Below, piece after piece: positions 1-9,303 of a stretch of 64,000 nt of DNA. Each line of letters starts with the position of its first letter. Within the stretch, counting starts at the first letter, position 1. Both the position numbers and the translations under genes were made by a program. The DNA comes from Phytohabitans aurantiacus (GTDB lineage: Bacteria; Actinomycetota; Actinomycetes; Mycobacteriales; Micromonosporaceae), in the NCBI RefSeq assembly GCF_027923225.1, contig NZ_BSDI01000029.1:65494-129493 (forward strand), read 5' to 3'. The notes beneath the pieces were generated by a model that was not told where the DNA came from, searched no databases, and saw only the letters and a list, made by a program, of their open reading frames with translations.

Positions 1-3000
1 GGCGAGGCACGAACAGCGGAGAGGTCGGTTCGCAGATCAGCCGCAGGTTGAAGACGAGATCGACGACCGGATATTCCGGCCGCGCTCTGGAGTTGCTTCG
101 ACTATCTAAGACTGGCACGAAAACCAAGAGCCAAGCCAAGGCGAGAAACAACGTTCCCGCGATTATTCGAGTCGCTACAGAATAGGGCCCCACCGCGTTG
201 AATGGCAAGTCCGCCCACGAGTCGTCGGTCGCTTCAAGATCTGTAACCGGTGGGGCTTCAGAGAACGCTTCTAAACCGGCGGCTGGAAGGTTCCCGCTGT
301 TTTCGCGGGCGTCTGGGCCGGCCAGGTCAGCGAGTGTCCCTCGGGCTCGCAGGATTTGGACGAGCTCACGAGCTGGCGTCCCTGCGCGAGCTTCCCGCCG
401 CCAGTTCGCATCAGCCAGACGGAGGACAACTAGCCCGTCGGCCGCCGCAGCGGCAACTGTCCCGTCGTCGCTAATCGCGACTGACTGGACGGTCGACCAG
501 ACATTAATCTGTCTCATCTCGCCGGTTTCGCCATCGCCGAGGATGATTCGGTCACCGGAGGCGATGGCGAATAGCCCGCGTGGAGAGACCGCCACAGCCG
601 CCACTGGAAGATCGGCGGCGGCCGGGGCTGTAAGTATGACCGGGCTGCCCGGGAGCCATCGGCGAAGGCCGCTGCGGTTCGACAGCGTGATGGCAACGCA
701 TCCTTCGTGAACCCGCGCAACAGCACGGTTGCTGGACATGTCGATTGCGATTGACTCGATCCGTCGACGGAGTGTGATCGAGGCGCCGAGCGACCGCCCG
801 GTGCTTATATCCACAAGGCCGACGTTGCCCTTTGCGGTGCCGACCAGTAGGGCGCATCTGCTGTGTAAGGGCACCACGGCCACCGCGTTGGGGAAGTCGC
901 GCCGACCTCGCCATACAACTCGACGCAATAGGCCGGTCGCCAGATTCCATGCCTTGACCGTGCCGTCCTCGCTTGCCGTGATCGCGACGACCTCGCCGTC
1001 GATCACCGTGGCAGCTAGGGCAGTGATCCGCCGTGTGTGGGCCATCCACTGGTCTAACAGTCCCCTAGTGAGGTCCCAGCTGTAGACCATGCAGTCCTGC
1101 GCTGCGGTGGTCAACGCAAACTGCTGATCGTTGTGTTCGACGGTCGAGATCATCGCGACCGGCCCACCCGGGCGCTGGAGCGTTGGTTGGGCCTGGCCTG
1201 TCGCGGCGGCGTGGATCCTCAGCAGGTGGCTAGGCAGCCGGGGGCTGAACCGAGCCGACACTTCCTCGGCACCAGTTACAACAAGTTGCCGCTCGTCGGT
1301 GCCGCTGAGCGCAACCGACCAGTGCCGCTGAACGTTTGTCTGGAGGTCGTCGGATGGAAGGTGGTGACCGAGGTCCCATAACCTTACGGTCCCGTCCCCA
1401 CCGCCGCTTACGATGACGGAGGCTGTCGTCGTGTGAAATGTGGCTAGTGAGGTAACCGGCCCCACATGGCCGCGCGGCGACGCGAATTCCAGCCGACCGC
1501 TGGCCATGTCACGAACTCGCAATGTGCCGTCCGTGCTGCCGGTGATCACAAAGGAGCGGCCATCAACGCAGGCCGCAGCGACGGCGGAGACCGGCTCTTC
1601 GATTTCGTACTCGGCAACTGCCTCTGGTATGGCGTCCAGGATTGGATAAATCGTGACTCGCTGACGGCGTGCGACAGCGCTTTGTAGCCCCTGGGCCTCC
1701 TGCTGGGACACCGTTCGGAGAGCTGCGGCGATGTCCGCGCTCTCCTCGATGTCGGCGACGCCATCGCCGATCCGGGAAACCGTGACCACGACGGGGCGAC
1801 CGTCCAGTTCAGAGCCGAGAACGAAGCTTAGTGGTCCGTCCGCGCCTCTCCACGCGGCCAAGCGCTGCGACGTCGCGACGTTCCATGCCGCTACGCCTCC
1901 GCGGCCATCGCCGGTGACAAGCAGGTCCGTCCCTTTGGACCGCAGGACGGCCAGATGGTCGATGGCGGGAGCGGAACCAACCCAGAGTCGCGGGTGGCCG
2001 CGGAGATCGAGGTCACCTCGAGTACGGCTGCCGACGGAGTTGAGGACGCGGGCTTGCGTACGGTTCTTACCAATCACGAAGACTGTGTACAGGCCGTCGG
2101 CGGCGCATATCGTCGCCGCGCTGGAGGACAGGGGGATGGGCCAGCGAAGCTGACGTATCCACGGCCCGCCGGAATCGAACCCCACACTGTACAGACGCCG
2201 GCCCAATTGGTAGCTGAATGGCCCGCCGTCCTGGTCGGTGGCCGTCGGTGGAACGAGCCGGCCGGTACCTGCCCGCGTTTTCGGAAGGGTTGCTTCTCCC
2301 AGCGGCAGCTCGGAATCCAGGTCCCAGGCCAGCACGCTGGTGCTCGTGCCGGCTATGACACAAGGCTTACCAGCCATCATAGTGACGCCCACCGTGTCCA
2401 CCGCCGTGCCTAGTCGGCAAAGCACACGGTGTGGGGGCGAGGGTGCCCACTCGGCGTGGAGGGTGCGCCAGGACGCTTGCAGGCCACTTACTCTTATGTT
2501 CCTCGCAAGCTCCGCCGCCTCATACTGGCACGCGGCCTGCTCGAGATATGCCACTCGGGTTTCGAAATCATCAATTGAGGCATGCATCGCCTGCTGGAAC
2601 GCCAGGGCGGCCCGCCGACCTGGGGCAGTAGCAGCGGTGGCGGCCGCCGCCAACAACCGGGACCGGTCCGCGCACGGCAGATAGTGCGGGTTGAGAAGGT
2701 AATCGTCGACCTCGCCGGCCTTTGCCGCGTGGGTCGCCAGATGACGGCGTACGTAGGGGTGCGCGCCGCGCCAGTCTTGGCCGTCCACGGTGGAGCGCAG
2801 ACCGTGCAGGAACCGCCGGTGGATCTCTTGATGATCCCTCTCTCCCCCGGTGCCCTCAGATCCGCGCAGATATTCGGCAAGCGCCTCGTGATATAGGCGG
2901 TAACTTGAGCGATGGTCTTCCTGTGCCTCGATGATGTAGTAGCCCGCGTGCCGGATTAGCCATTCGATGTCGTTGTCGCGGCACAATCGGCCAGAGACCA

Positions 3001-4774
3001 TGGACGACACGCGGGCCCAGACATTCTCCCACGGCAGGCCTGCGCCTTCAGCGTACGCCAATGGCGTCAGCAAGTCGCGTGCTTTCTGAGCAAGGACGCC
3101 AAGCCGTTCGTTGATGTCGCGTTCCATGGCGACGGCCGCCTTCTTCGGCAAGTCCGCGCGCCACCTTGGGTCGTAGGGTTCGGCAACAACAGACGACCGC
3201 AATGCGAGGCTACGAGAAGTTATCAGCGCAACCAAGAACGATTTGCCAGAAGCAGTTCCGATGGCTTCGGCCACCGCTGACGTAACCGTAGCAGGAGCCT
3301 GGCGGTACGGACTGGTCGGAACGATCTCCAGCAGGCAGCGTCGGGCGTACAGCCGTACGCTCGCGGGATCTGCGAACTCTTCACTGTCGATGTCGATCGA
3401 AGGGCAGATGAGTTCCGGCAGGAGGTGCGCGCGAGTCCCGACGAGAAGGCGCAGCCCGCATTGAGGGCCATTGCGTGCAATCGGAGCGAGGATCTCGTGC
3501 ACCAGTGTGGCCGGATCGCTTCCTTCGTCCACCGCGTCTACGATTACCGTAGTAGGCGGACCGCTGCGCCGCTTCATGATGGTAAGAAGCTCGACAATTG
3601 AGTTTGCTGTGGCCTGCACCGCCTCGGCCAAACCAGCTAGAACCTCCTCCGCTGTCTTGCTGCGAGCATGGATGAACCGCCGAATGCTGCCATCTGGCGG
3701 GATCGCCTGGGCAGACATCTCATCTGACCCGGGGATACGCTTGCGATACACCGGGTCCGATAGCACGAACAGCCGAGCCAGTAGGGAGGATTTGCCTGAG
3801 CCGGGACCACCGGTAACAACTAGCGAGCTTCCGTTTCCTTCAACCAGCCACCGGCATATGTACGACATCGCCGCGTCCCGTCCGGTGAACAGCCACCGAT
3901 CATCCATCGGCATATCAAGGCCTTGCGCGCGCGGCCAGACGTGGCTGTCCAGCTCTGTCTCCCGCAGCTTCTCCTGGAGGGCGTCGCGGGTGCGTAGATC
4001 GAGGTCACGACCGTGTGGGCTGAACCGCGGGTTCGGAAGGAGTTCGTCAACCCCGCCCGGCTCGCCCGTGCGAAACACGGTGACGTGCTGCCAGTCGGGC
4101 GTAGTCTCGTCGACCTTTCTCATGATCGAGTCGATTGGGAGGAACTGGGGCTCGTGGCCGCCAGCGGACGGGTGCCGTATGGCCTGGAGTAAGCCGTCGG
4201 TGAAAGCGCGTGACGTTGCGTACTGGCGGTCGCGGGCTGCCGCAATGACTATCACGCTGGGGCTCTTTCCTGGCCCAGCAAGCCGGGACAGGTGGCGGAT
4301 CGACTCTCTGGCCAGGTCCGCGCCAGCCGCCCCCGCGTAGCACGTATCCAGAATTACGAGGAACCTGCAGACTTGTGTGCCACGGAAGATCCAACTGGCG
4401 AGGGTGGCGCTGGGCAGCCCCGTGCGCCACACGTCCGGCGTGGTTTCGGGAAACGGAAACAGGTACTCGTCGCCATCGACCAACCCGTGCCCTGTGTAGT
4501 AGAGAACGACGGTGTCTGCCTCTGTCCGACGTTCGTCGGTCAGGAACTCCCCGAGTAGACGGCGTACGTCGTCGATGTTGAGATCCGGCTCGAAGCCCGG
4601 CACCGATTGGTAGCCCAGCTCCGCGGTGAACAGCCGCCGCACATCTCGGACGGCGTCAACCAGTTCGAGTCGATCATCCAACTCGGGATGGTTCGGGTGC
4701 TTCGATGTAGCCAGCCCGATGAAGTACCTGCCGCCGACCTCGCTCGTCTGCATCTCGTTGTCGATCTCCAACAT
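1..4774 (-). CDS. Caspase-like protease / P-loop NTPase / WD40 protein with C-terminal membrane helix (partial, 3' end outside window)
   Basis: An open frame of 1,591 codons runs from ATG 4774 off the left edge. Residues 1-240 form a peptidase C14 (caspase-like) domain with the catalytic dyad His96 (YYTGHG) and Cys145 (ILDTCYAG). A P-loop NTPase follows, with Walker A GGPGSGKSS near 322-330 and Walker B TTVIVDAVDE near 408-417. The second half contains WD40 blades, for example a GGGDGTVRLWDL motif. A hydrophobic helix (IIAGTLFLALAWLLVFVPVL, about 1537-1556) precedes the truncated tail. Proteins of this type are regarded as STAND-class sensors that activate a protease in stress or phage conflict; that role is inferred. 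The first in-frame stop upstream is at 4811-4813. No clear ribosome-binding site is seen, so ATG 4753 is an alternative start. Family assignment is strong; the biological target is unknown. Confidence 0.88.
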   Translation of the reverse strand, partial: MLEIDNEMQTSEVGGRYFIGLATSKHPNHPELDDRLELVDAVRDVRRLFTAELGYQSVPGFEPDLNIDDVRRLLGEFLTDERRTEADTVVLYYTGHGLVDGDEYLFPFPETTPDVWRTGLPSATLASWIFRGTQVCRFLVILDTCYAGAAGADLARESIRHLSRLAGPGKSPSVIVIAAARDRQYATSRAFTDGLLQAIRHPSAGGHEPQFLPIDSIMRKVDETTPDWQHVTVFRTGEPGGVDELLPNPRFSPHGRDLDLRTRDALQEKLRETELDSHVWPRAQGLDMPMDDRWLFTGRDAAMSYICRWLVEGNGSSLVVTGGPGSGKSSLLARLFVLSDPVYRKRIPGSDEMSAQAIPPDGSIRRFIHARSKTAEEVLAGLAEAVQATANSIVELLTIMKRRSGPPTTVIVDAVDEGSDPATLVHEILAPIARNGPQCGLRLLVGTRAHLLPELICPSIDIDSEEFADPASVRLYARRCLLEIVPTSPYRQAPATVTSAVAEAIGTASGKSFLVALITSRSLALRSSVVAEPYDPRWRADLPKKAAVAMERDINERLGVLAQKARDLLTPLAYAEGAGLPWENVWARVSSMVSGRLCRDNDIEWLIRHAGYYIIEAQEDHRSSYRLYHEALAEYLRGSEGTGGERDHQEIHRRFLHGLRSTVDGQDWRGAHPYVRRHLATHAAKAGEVDDYLLNPHYLPCADRSRLLAAAATAATAPGRRAALAFQQAMHASIDDFETRVAYLEQAACQYEAAELARNIRVSGLQASWRTLHAEWAPSPPHRVLCRLGTAVDTVGVTMMAGKPCVIAGTSTSVLAWDLDSELPLGEATLPKTRAGTGRLVPPTATDQDGGPFSYQLGRRLYSVGFDSGGPWIRQLRWPIPLSSSAATICAADGLYTVFVIGKNRTQARVLNSVGSRTRGDLDLRGHPRLWVGSAPAIDHLAVLRSKGTDLLVTGDGRGGVAAWNVATSQRLAAWRGADGPLSFVLGSELDGRPVVVTVSRIGDGVADIEESADIAAALRTVSQQEAQGLQSAVARRQRVTIYPILDAIPEAVAEYEIEEPVSAVAAACVDGRSFVITGSTDGTLRVRDMASGRLEFASPRGHVGPVTSLATFHTTTASVIVSGGGDGTVRLWDLGHHLPSDDLQTNVQRHWSVALSGTDERQLVVTGAEEVSARFSPRLPSHLLRIHAAATGQAQPTLQRPGGPVAMISTVEHNDQQFALTTAAQDCMVYSWDLTRGLLDQWMAHTRRITALAATVIDGEVVAITASEDGTVKAWNLATGLLRRVVWRGRRDFPNAVAVVPLHSRCALLVGTAKGNVGLVDISTGRSLGASITLRRRIESIAIDMSSNRAVARVHEGCVAITLSNRSGLRRWLPGSPVILTAPAAADLPVAAVAVSPRGLFAIASGDRIILGDGETGEMRQINVWSTVQSVAISDDGTVAAAAADGLVVLRLADANWRREARAGTPARELVQILRARGTLADLAGPDARENSGNLPAAGLEAFSEAPPVTDLEATDDSWADLPFNAVGPYSVATRIIAGTLFLALAWLLVFVPVLDSRSNSRARPEYPVVDLVFNLRLICEPTSPLFVPR

Positions 4775-4905
4775 AGATGGCCAGGTTGAGGCTAGTCCAC
4801 GACTGCCACTTCACGACAGCGGTGACGTTGGCGTCACGACCCCTCGCGCCGTAGCAGTCGCAAATCTGACAGCGGCGCCGGTTCCTTGGGTTGACAGTCC
4901 ATATA

Positions 4906-4911
4906 TATATT
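4906..4911 (+). promoter_or_regulatory. Candidate -10 box for a leaderless transcript of the hydrolase gene
   Basis: TATATT sits in an AT-only island (4901-4911) inside very GC-rich DNA and ends 8 nt before ATG 4920, the spacing expected for a leaderless actinobacterial mRNA. No Shine-Dalgarno sequence is visible. A TTGACA at 4891-4896 is only 9 nt from this box, too close to act as its -35. Confidence 0.45.
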
Positions 4912-4919
4912 GAGTGGTC

Positions 4920-5783
4920 ATGGCTCGGGTTGTCATGGTTCACGGCATCAACAACACTTTCGGCGGTCGGCCGCGAATGGCGCACGAGTGGACGGCGGCA
5001 TTGCTCGGCGGCGTCGAGCTGGCCGCCGGGCTACCCGGAACGCTATCCAATCGCGACATCGAATGCGTGTTCTACGGCGATCTATTCCGACCGGCTGGCC
5101 GGTTCCTTGGCGATGACTTGCCGTTCCTCGCCGCAGAGGATGTAGACGATCCCTTGGAGGTGCAGTTACTGCTGGCATGGTGGGAGGCGGCCGCTCGGTC
5201 GGATCCGGGTGTTCCGCCCCCCGACGGCCGCTTGCTGAGCGCCCGCGCCACCGCACGGGCTGCGCTTCTAGCGCTCGCCAACAGCCGATTCTTTGCTCAT
5301 GTATCTGAACGGATGCTGGTGTGGTGGCTCAAGCAGGTAACCTTATACTTTACTCAGTCCGACGTCCGCGCTGCCATTCAGCGCCGATTCGCCTCTGTGG
5401 TAAGATCGGACACCCGGGTGGTGGTGGCCCACTCATTGGGTTCCGTGGTGGCATACGAGGCGCTATGTGCGCACCCAGACTGGGCGGTAACGGATTTCGT
5501 GACGTTAGGCTCGCCTCTTGGGGTGCCGCACGTGATTCTGCACCGTCTTACGCCCGCCCCTCAGCGCGACCATGGGCTCAAAGGTTTCTGGCCCGGCTCA
5601 GTACGGCGATGGGTCAACGTCACCGACGACGGCGACATCGTCGCCCTCCAACCTCGACTACGAGACGTCTTCGGCGACCGAGTTACCGACGTTGGTATCA
5701 ACAATGGCATCGCCGCACACGATGTACAGCGATACCTGACGGCGCCTGAAGTTGGCGCGGCAGTGCTGGCCGGGCTGCCCTAA
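4920..5783 (+). CDS. Alpha/beta-hydrolase fold protein (lipase/esterase-like)
   Basis: A protein of 287 residues beginning MARVVMVHGIN, the usual first strand and HG oxyanion turn of alpha/beta hydrolases. The nucleophile elbow is AHSLGS with Ser172. A candidate acid lies in the DDGD segment and a candidate His in NGIAAHD near the C terminus, which completes a plausible triad. No signal peptide or membrane helix is seen, so it is probably cytoplasmic. A GTG two codons upstream (4914) is an alternative start, but the -10-like box at 4906-4911 favours ATG 4920. It is transcribed away from the caspase/WD40 gene across about 145 bp. This arrangement would fit an effector or accessory role in the same system, but nothing in the sequence proves it. 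The substrate is unknown. Confidence 0.8.
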   Translation: MARVVMVHGINNTFGGRPRMAHEWTAALLGGVELAAGLPGTLSNRDIECVFYGDLFRPAGRFLGDDLPFLAAEDVDDPLEVQLLLAWWEAAARSDPGVPPPDGRLLSARATARAALLALANSRFFAHVSERMLVWWLKQVTLYFTQSDVRAAIQRRFASVVRSDTRVVVAHSLGSVVAYEALCAHPDWAVTDFVTLGSPLGVPHVILHRLTPAPQRDHGLKGFWPGSVRRWVNVTDDGDIVALQPRLRDVFGDRVTDVGINNGIAAHDVQRYLTAPEVGAAVLAGLP

Positions 5784-6693
5784 TCCCAGAGGAGTTCCCA
5801 AAGCCAACTTGGACGGCGATTCAATACAGGCCGTTCACCCGGAAGACCTCCAATTTGGTTGCAGTGCGTAGTACGGCGGGGAACTCCCGAGCGGCGGATG
5901 TTTGCGCCTCATACGAGGATTGTGTCCTGCTCTGCCAGTCTTTGGTGTTCGTTCTCGCTACCCTCATCTTCCGCGCCTGGTCGCGCGGGGCGATTGATGC
6001 GTATTGACTACGCCTGAACGAGTGATCTTGGCATCCTCATTTGCCGCCGATCCGCTCGTCACAGAAAGTGAGGAGCGGATCGTTGTGTCGTCGGCGTACT
6101 GGCTGCCGCACGGACCGTCGTGGCGGCTGGCCAGACGTTGGCCACCTGAGCTCCGTGGCTGTGCCGGCGGTTTCGTTGGAGGTTGTTGGTGGTGCCGTTA
6201 TCCGCGCGGCTTGGCCGGGCAGGTTCGAACACCTATCTGTCGGTGGCTATGCAGGCGGCGCGGCTTTGGGCTTCGGTTACCTTGCTTGTGCTGCCGGACC
6301 GTGGGCGGTGAGTGCAAGTTCATCGTCCAGATTGGACGGTAGGCGGTGGAGTGGTCGTGCACCGAGCTGCCACAGGGAAGGGCCGCCGAGTCATCTGGCC
6401 CGGCGGCCCTTGCTGTCACTCGTGCTAGCGATGGTGAGAGGGCGTTTGCCCAGGTAGATTCTGTATTAGGTTAGGGAGAGCGTGCCGGCGAGGCGCAGCT
6501 TCCGTTGGGTATCGGTTTGTGTCGATCCTCGGACACCAATTTCGGTGGAATCCCGCGTTAAGCGGACACTTCCGCCATAGCGGGGACTATCAGACATCGC
6601 TGCCGATTCCTGCTGGACACGAGTTGAGGCTGCGCTCGGTCGAACCGTCTGATCTTGCCGTTTCCCGAGTTCAGGGCCCTGGCTCGGTTGACC
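5784..6693. other. Non-coding stretch without a convincing gene
   Basis: About 0.9 kb between the hydrolase and the AbrB-like gene. Short frames exist on both strands but none shows a recognisable domain, convincing codon bias or start signals. One long stem-loop (6378-6411) is present. It may be degraded mobile DNA linked to the downstream recombinase. Confidence 0.5.
6378..6411. terminator. Perfect 11-bp inverted repeat (stem-loop)
   Basis: Arms AAGGGCCGCCG (6378-6388) and CGGCGGCCCTT (6401-6411) pair perfectly around a 12-nt loop. There is no T tract on either side, so it could be a weak actinobacterial terminator or the remains of a gene border. No adjacent gene clearly uses it. Confidence 0.4.
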
Positions 6694-7194
6694 ATGAGCG
6701 GTATGGGCTCGTCCGGCAAGGCGGGTGCCGGTCGTCCCGAACGGTTGATCGGGGCGTTGGTTCCACCCCTGACGCGGCGCTCCGCGCCGGCAGTTCCGCT
6801 GGTGGTGCCGAAGCTCCCCAGGCTCGGGCCGGCCGACGCCCGGTCTGAGCCGTTGCTTCTCGACGTGGTGTGCCTGGATGCCTCTGGTCGGTTCTGCTCG
6901 CGCTCGGTGCTGACAGCGTTGGCGTGGTCGCCGGGACATCGCGTCGATGTGCGAGTTGGCATGGACGTCGTGGTGATCGCCTCGTGTGCGGCGGGTCGGC
7001 AGGCGGTGGGCGGCCGCGGCGAACTGACGTTGCCGATTTCGGCGCGGATGCTGGCCGGTCTCGACCTGGAGGCGCGGGTGGTGCTGGTCGCTGTGCCCAC
7101 GCGGGATCTGTTGCTTGTGCACCCGCCGGCGCTGATCGCTGGCCTGCTGGCCGAGTATTACGGCCCGCGGCCGGAGCACCACGACGATGGCTGA
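6694..7194 (+). CDS. AbrB/MazE/SpoVT-like small protein preceding the recombinase
   Basis: A protein of 166 residues from ATG 6694. It has the layout of a protein often found upstream of actinobacterial integrases: a Pro/Leu-rich lead, then a swapped-hairpin-like core with a DASGRF turn, a GHRVDVRV strand and a closing LVHPPALIAGLL segment. I recognise this as the AbrB-like pattern but do not see a classical complete motif. Its last codons overlap the start of the recombinase gene by 8 bp, so the two are probably co-translated. A role as DNA-binding partner or regulator of the recombinase is inferred. TTG 6655 is an alternative start that would add 13 residues. Confidence 0.6.
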   Translation: MSGMGSSGKAGAGRPERLIGALVPPLTRRSAPAVPLVVPKLPRLGPADARSEPLLLDVVCLDASGRFCSRSVLTALAWSPGHRVDVRVGMDVVVIASCAAGRQAVGGRGELTLPISARMLAGLDLEARVVLVAVPTRDLLLVHPPALIAGLLAEYYGPRPEHHDDG

Positions 7195-8224
7195 TCCGGA
7201 GCGCGTCGCGCAGGCCCGCAGGTTGCTGGCGCAGCTGGGTGTGACCGTTGCCGACCTACGGGCCGCCGAGAGCATCGGAGTGCAGATGCCTACGGTCGGG
7301 GAGTATCTGCCACGGGTGATCGCCGCGGCCGGGCTCAGTGCCCGGCGCACCTACGGCAACTATTGGGCGCGGATGGTGGCGCTGTGGGGCCATCGACGCC
7401 TGGACGCGATCTCGGCTACCGATATCGAGGCGCTGCAGCGCGAAGCGGTGGCCACGGCGGTGGCACGGCGCAATGGTCGCGGCGGCCGGCACGCGGGCGA
7501 GCATGTGATCGCGGCCGCGCGTGCGTTCTTCGTTCGGGCGGTCGCCGATGGGTTGATCGATGCTTCGGCGAGCCCGGCGCATCAGATCGGCAAGCCGCGT
7601 CGGCTGCCCAGCGTCCGCCGGGCGTTGACACTGCGGGAGTTGGCCGAGATCAACGAGGTGGCGCGGACCAGTGGTAACGATGCGATCCTTGATGCGTTGC
7701 TGTTGCGCCTGCACATCGAGACGGCCTGTCGGCGTGGGGGCGCGCTCGCGTTGCGCCGGATGGATCTTGACCCGGTACGCGGGCTCGTGCGGCTGCGCGA
7801 GAAGGGCGAGACGCTGCGGTGGCAGCCGATCAGCCTCGACCTGGCTGCCCATCTGGTCGACCATGCCGACAACCACGGTGCCGTCGTGCCCACGGATCAG
7901 TTGCTGCGCTACCGCGACGGTCGTGCGTTGACGTCGCGGCGCTACGACCACCTGTGGAAGCGGATCGGGGATCGGCTGCCGTGGGTCGCTGCTCAGGGCA
8001 TCTCGACCCACTGGCTGCAGCACACCACGCTGACCTGGGTGGAGCGTAACTTCGGCTACGGGATCGCCCGCGCCTACGCCGGGCACACCGACAAGACCGG
8101 CCCGGCCACCACGACCTACATCAAGGCCGACCTGCAGGCCGTCGCCACAGCCCTGGCCGCGCTCACCGGCCAACCGCATCCACTCGCGACCAGCCTCGAA
8201 GACCTCGGGTTGTTCGGAACCTGA
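7187..8224 (+). CDS. Tyrosine site-specific recombinase with altered catalytic motif
   Basis: A protein of 345 residues with an N-terminal SAM-like core-binding domain (about 35-125) and a phage-integrase catalytic domain (about 145-320). Catalytic residues are Arg182 (ETACRRGG), Lys206 (REKGET), His275, His300 (YAGH) and the Tyr311 nucleophile (TTYIKA). The conserved HxxR box reads HWLQ at 275-278, so the second catalytic arginine is Gln278. The codon is CAG where CGG would give Arg, so one transition explains it. The rest of the fold is intact and the frame is open, which suggests recent loss or change of activity. The start ATG overlaps the AbrB-like gene. No attachment site or tRNA was found nearby. 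Confidence 0.88.
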   Translation: MADPERVAQARRLLAQLGVTVADLRAAESIGVQMPTVGEYLPRVIAAAGLSARRTYGNYWARMVALWGHRRLDAISATDIEALQREAVATAVARRNGRGGRHAGEHVIAAARAFFVRAVADGLIDASASPAHQIGKPRRLPSVRRALTLRELAEINEVARTSGNDAILDALLLRLHIETACRRGGALALRRMDLDPVRGLVRLREKGETLRWQPISLDLAAHLVDHADNHGAVVPTDQLLRYRDGRALTSRRYDHLWKRIGDRLPWVAAQGISTHWLQHTTLTWVERNFGYGIARAYAGHTDKTGPATTTYIKADLQAVATALAALTGQPHPLATSLEDLGLFGT

Positions 8225-8335
8225 CCGCTGGCTCTGTCCGGGTCGTCACGGACGCACGGACTCGCGGCCTCCCGATCGACCGAAGGGCGGCACGCAACGT
8301 GCGGATCGGTCGCGAGCGGGCCGAGGCGATGCCGG

Positions 8336-8941
8336 TCAGATGATTCCAGCGAGGTCGAGCAGTCGGCACATGTCGTGGAAGCCCTCTGTGCACGCATCGA
8401 GGATCGCGCTGTGGCGGCCGGAAGTCTCGGCGTACACCAACAGGAAGTACGGATCGATGGTGTCCGGAGCGTGCAGGTTCGCCTCGACGACCACGCCGCT
8501 GGCGGGATCTTCGAACCGGCAGTGTTCGCCATGTGGGCTCGTGTACCAGGTCGTGTCGTTGAGCTGGACAGTCTTCGGGTAGCTCCAGTCGATGTCAGAC
8601 GCCGGTGAGGGTGCGACCGGTAGCTGATCGACGAGCGCGCGGGCCAGTTGGCGGAACTCGGCGATGAGGTGCTCAAGGGCCGGGCGCAGGGTTGCAGCTT
8701 CCGAATCGGTGACGAGTTGGAGCACGGTGAGGATCGGACCTCGACCCGCCACCGACGACGAGGCGATGACGTGCATGTCGGGCGGGAGCATCGTCCGCAA
8801 GGTCCGTGCGGTGGCCGTGATCGCCGACATTCCCGCGGGTTCGTCGAGGGATATGACTAAACGCCGCCCGCGTGCGACCCGACGACGGATGCCGATGGGG
8901 TCAGGTGGCCCCGTGGGGACCGCCCCTGTCGCTGGATCCAT
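8336..8941 (-). CDS. Hypothetical protein
   Basis: A protein of 201 residues with no signal peptide or membrane helix. The N-terminal half is a mixed alpha/beta segment. The C-terminal half contains TWYTSPHGEHCRFEDP, then VVVEANLHAPDTIDPYFLLV, a pattern that distantly recalls the DUF6896 type, but I cannot confirm that. A TAACCT hexamer about 8 nt upstream of ATG 8941 would allow a leaderless transcript; no Shine-Dalgarno is present. The gene is convergent with the recombinase. Function unknown. Confidence 0.6.
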   Translation of the reverse strand: MDPATGAVPTGPPDPIGIRRRVARGRRLVISLDEPAGMSAITATARTLRTMLPPDMHVIASSSVAGRGPILTVLQLVTDSEAATLRPALEHLIAEFRQLARALVDQLPVAPSPASDIDWSYPKTVQLNDTTWYTSPHGEHCRFEDPASGVVVEANLHAPDTIDPYFLLVYAETSGRHSAILDACTEGFHDMCRLLDLAGII

Positions 8942-9303
8942 GGCGTGAGGTTAGCCGCCGACGTAGACCGTCAGCGCATTGGTGGCTAACCAGCATCCCG
9001 CCGTACCCGACGTATCTGATGCCGGGCCTTGGTGGTGGGACGGCGCGCGGCTGATGCGTAGCTTCACCTCTTTGGGTGGCTTCGGGTGGCGGGCACAGTG
9101 TCTGGCGGTTCGCCGGAATGGTCGTCGTCTATTGTGGATGATCCGTCGCTGGCTCCACTCTGTAATGTCCACTTTGCCTCTTGCGCTGGCCAGGCGCCCA
9201 TGGGCCGTAACGGTGTGTAGGAATTCATTGAGACATTGACAGGGAGCTGCTGGGTTCCTTACTGTCCGTGCTGCTTTGATCATTGTGCGGGGCGGGGGCG
9301 CGG
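8942..9303. other. Intergenic region upstream of LamG-RHS locus 1
   Basis: No gene is supported. The right part carries the promoter at 9236-9265. The preceding block shares short matches (TAACG, GTAGGAATT, TGGATGATC) with the region upstream of locus 2 around 27590-27700, showing that both upstream regions descend from a common ancestor. Confidence 0.55.
9236..9265 (+). promoter_or_regulatory. Promoter of LamG-RHS locus 1
   Basis: A -35 TTGACA (9236-9241) and a -10 TACTGT (9260-9265) are separated by 18 nt. Locus 2 carries the same two boxes, the same spacer length and the shared TCCTTACTGTCCGTGC context at 27702-27731. Conservation between diverged paralogues supports function. The predicted leader before ATG 9304 is about 32 nt. 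Confidence 0.75.

Noticed and set aside
4891..4896. TTGACA as -35 of the hydrolase promoter
   Set aside because: Only 9 nt separate it from the best -10 box; this spacing is not functional for a sigma-70-type promoter.
6222..6230. GGTTCGAAC resembling a tRNA T-loop
   Set aside because: No cloverleaf can be built around it and no CCA or anticodon arm is visible.
6041..6457. 138-codon plus-strand frame
   Set aside because: Mixed composition, no motif and no start signal; overlaps a stem-loop.
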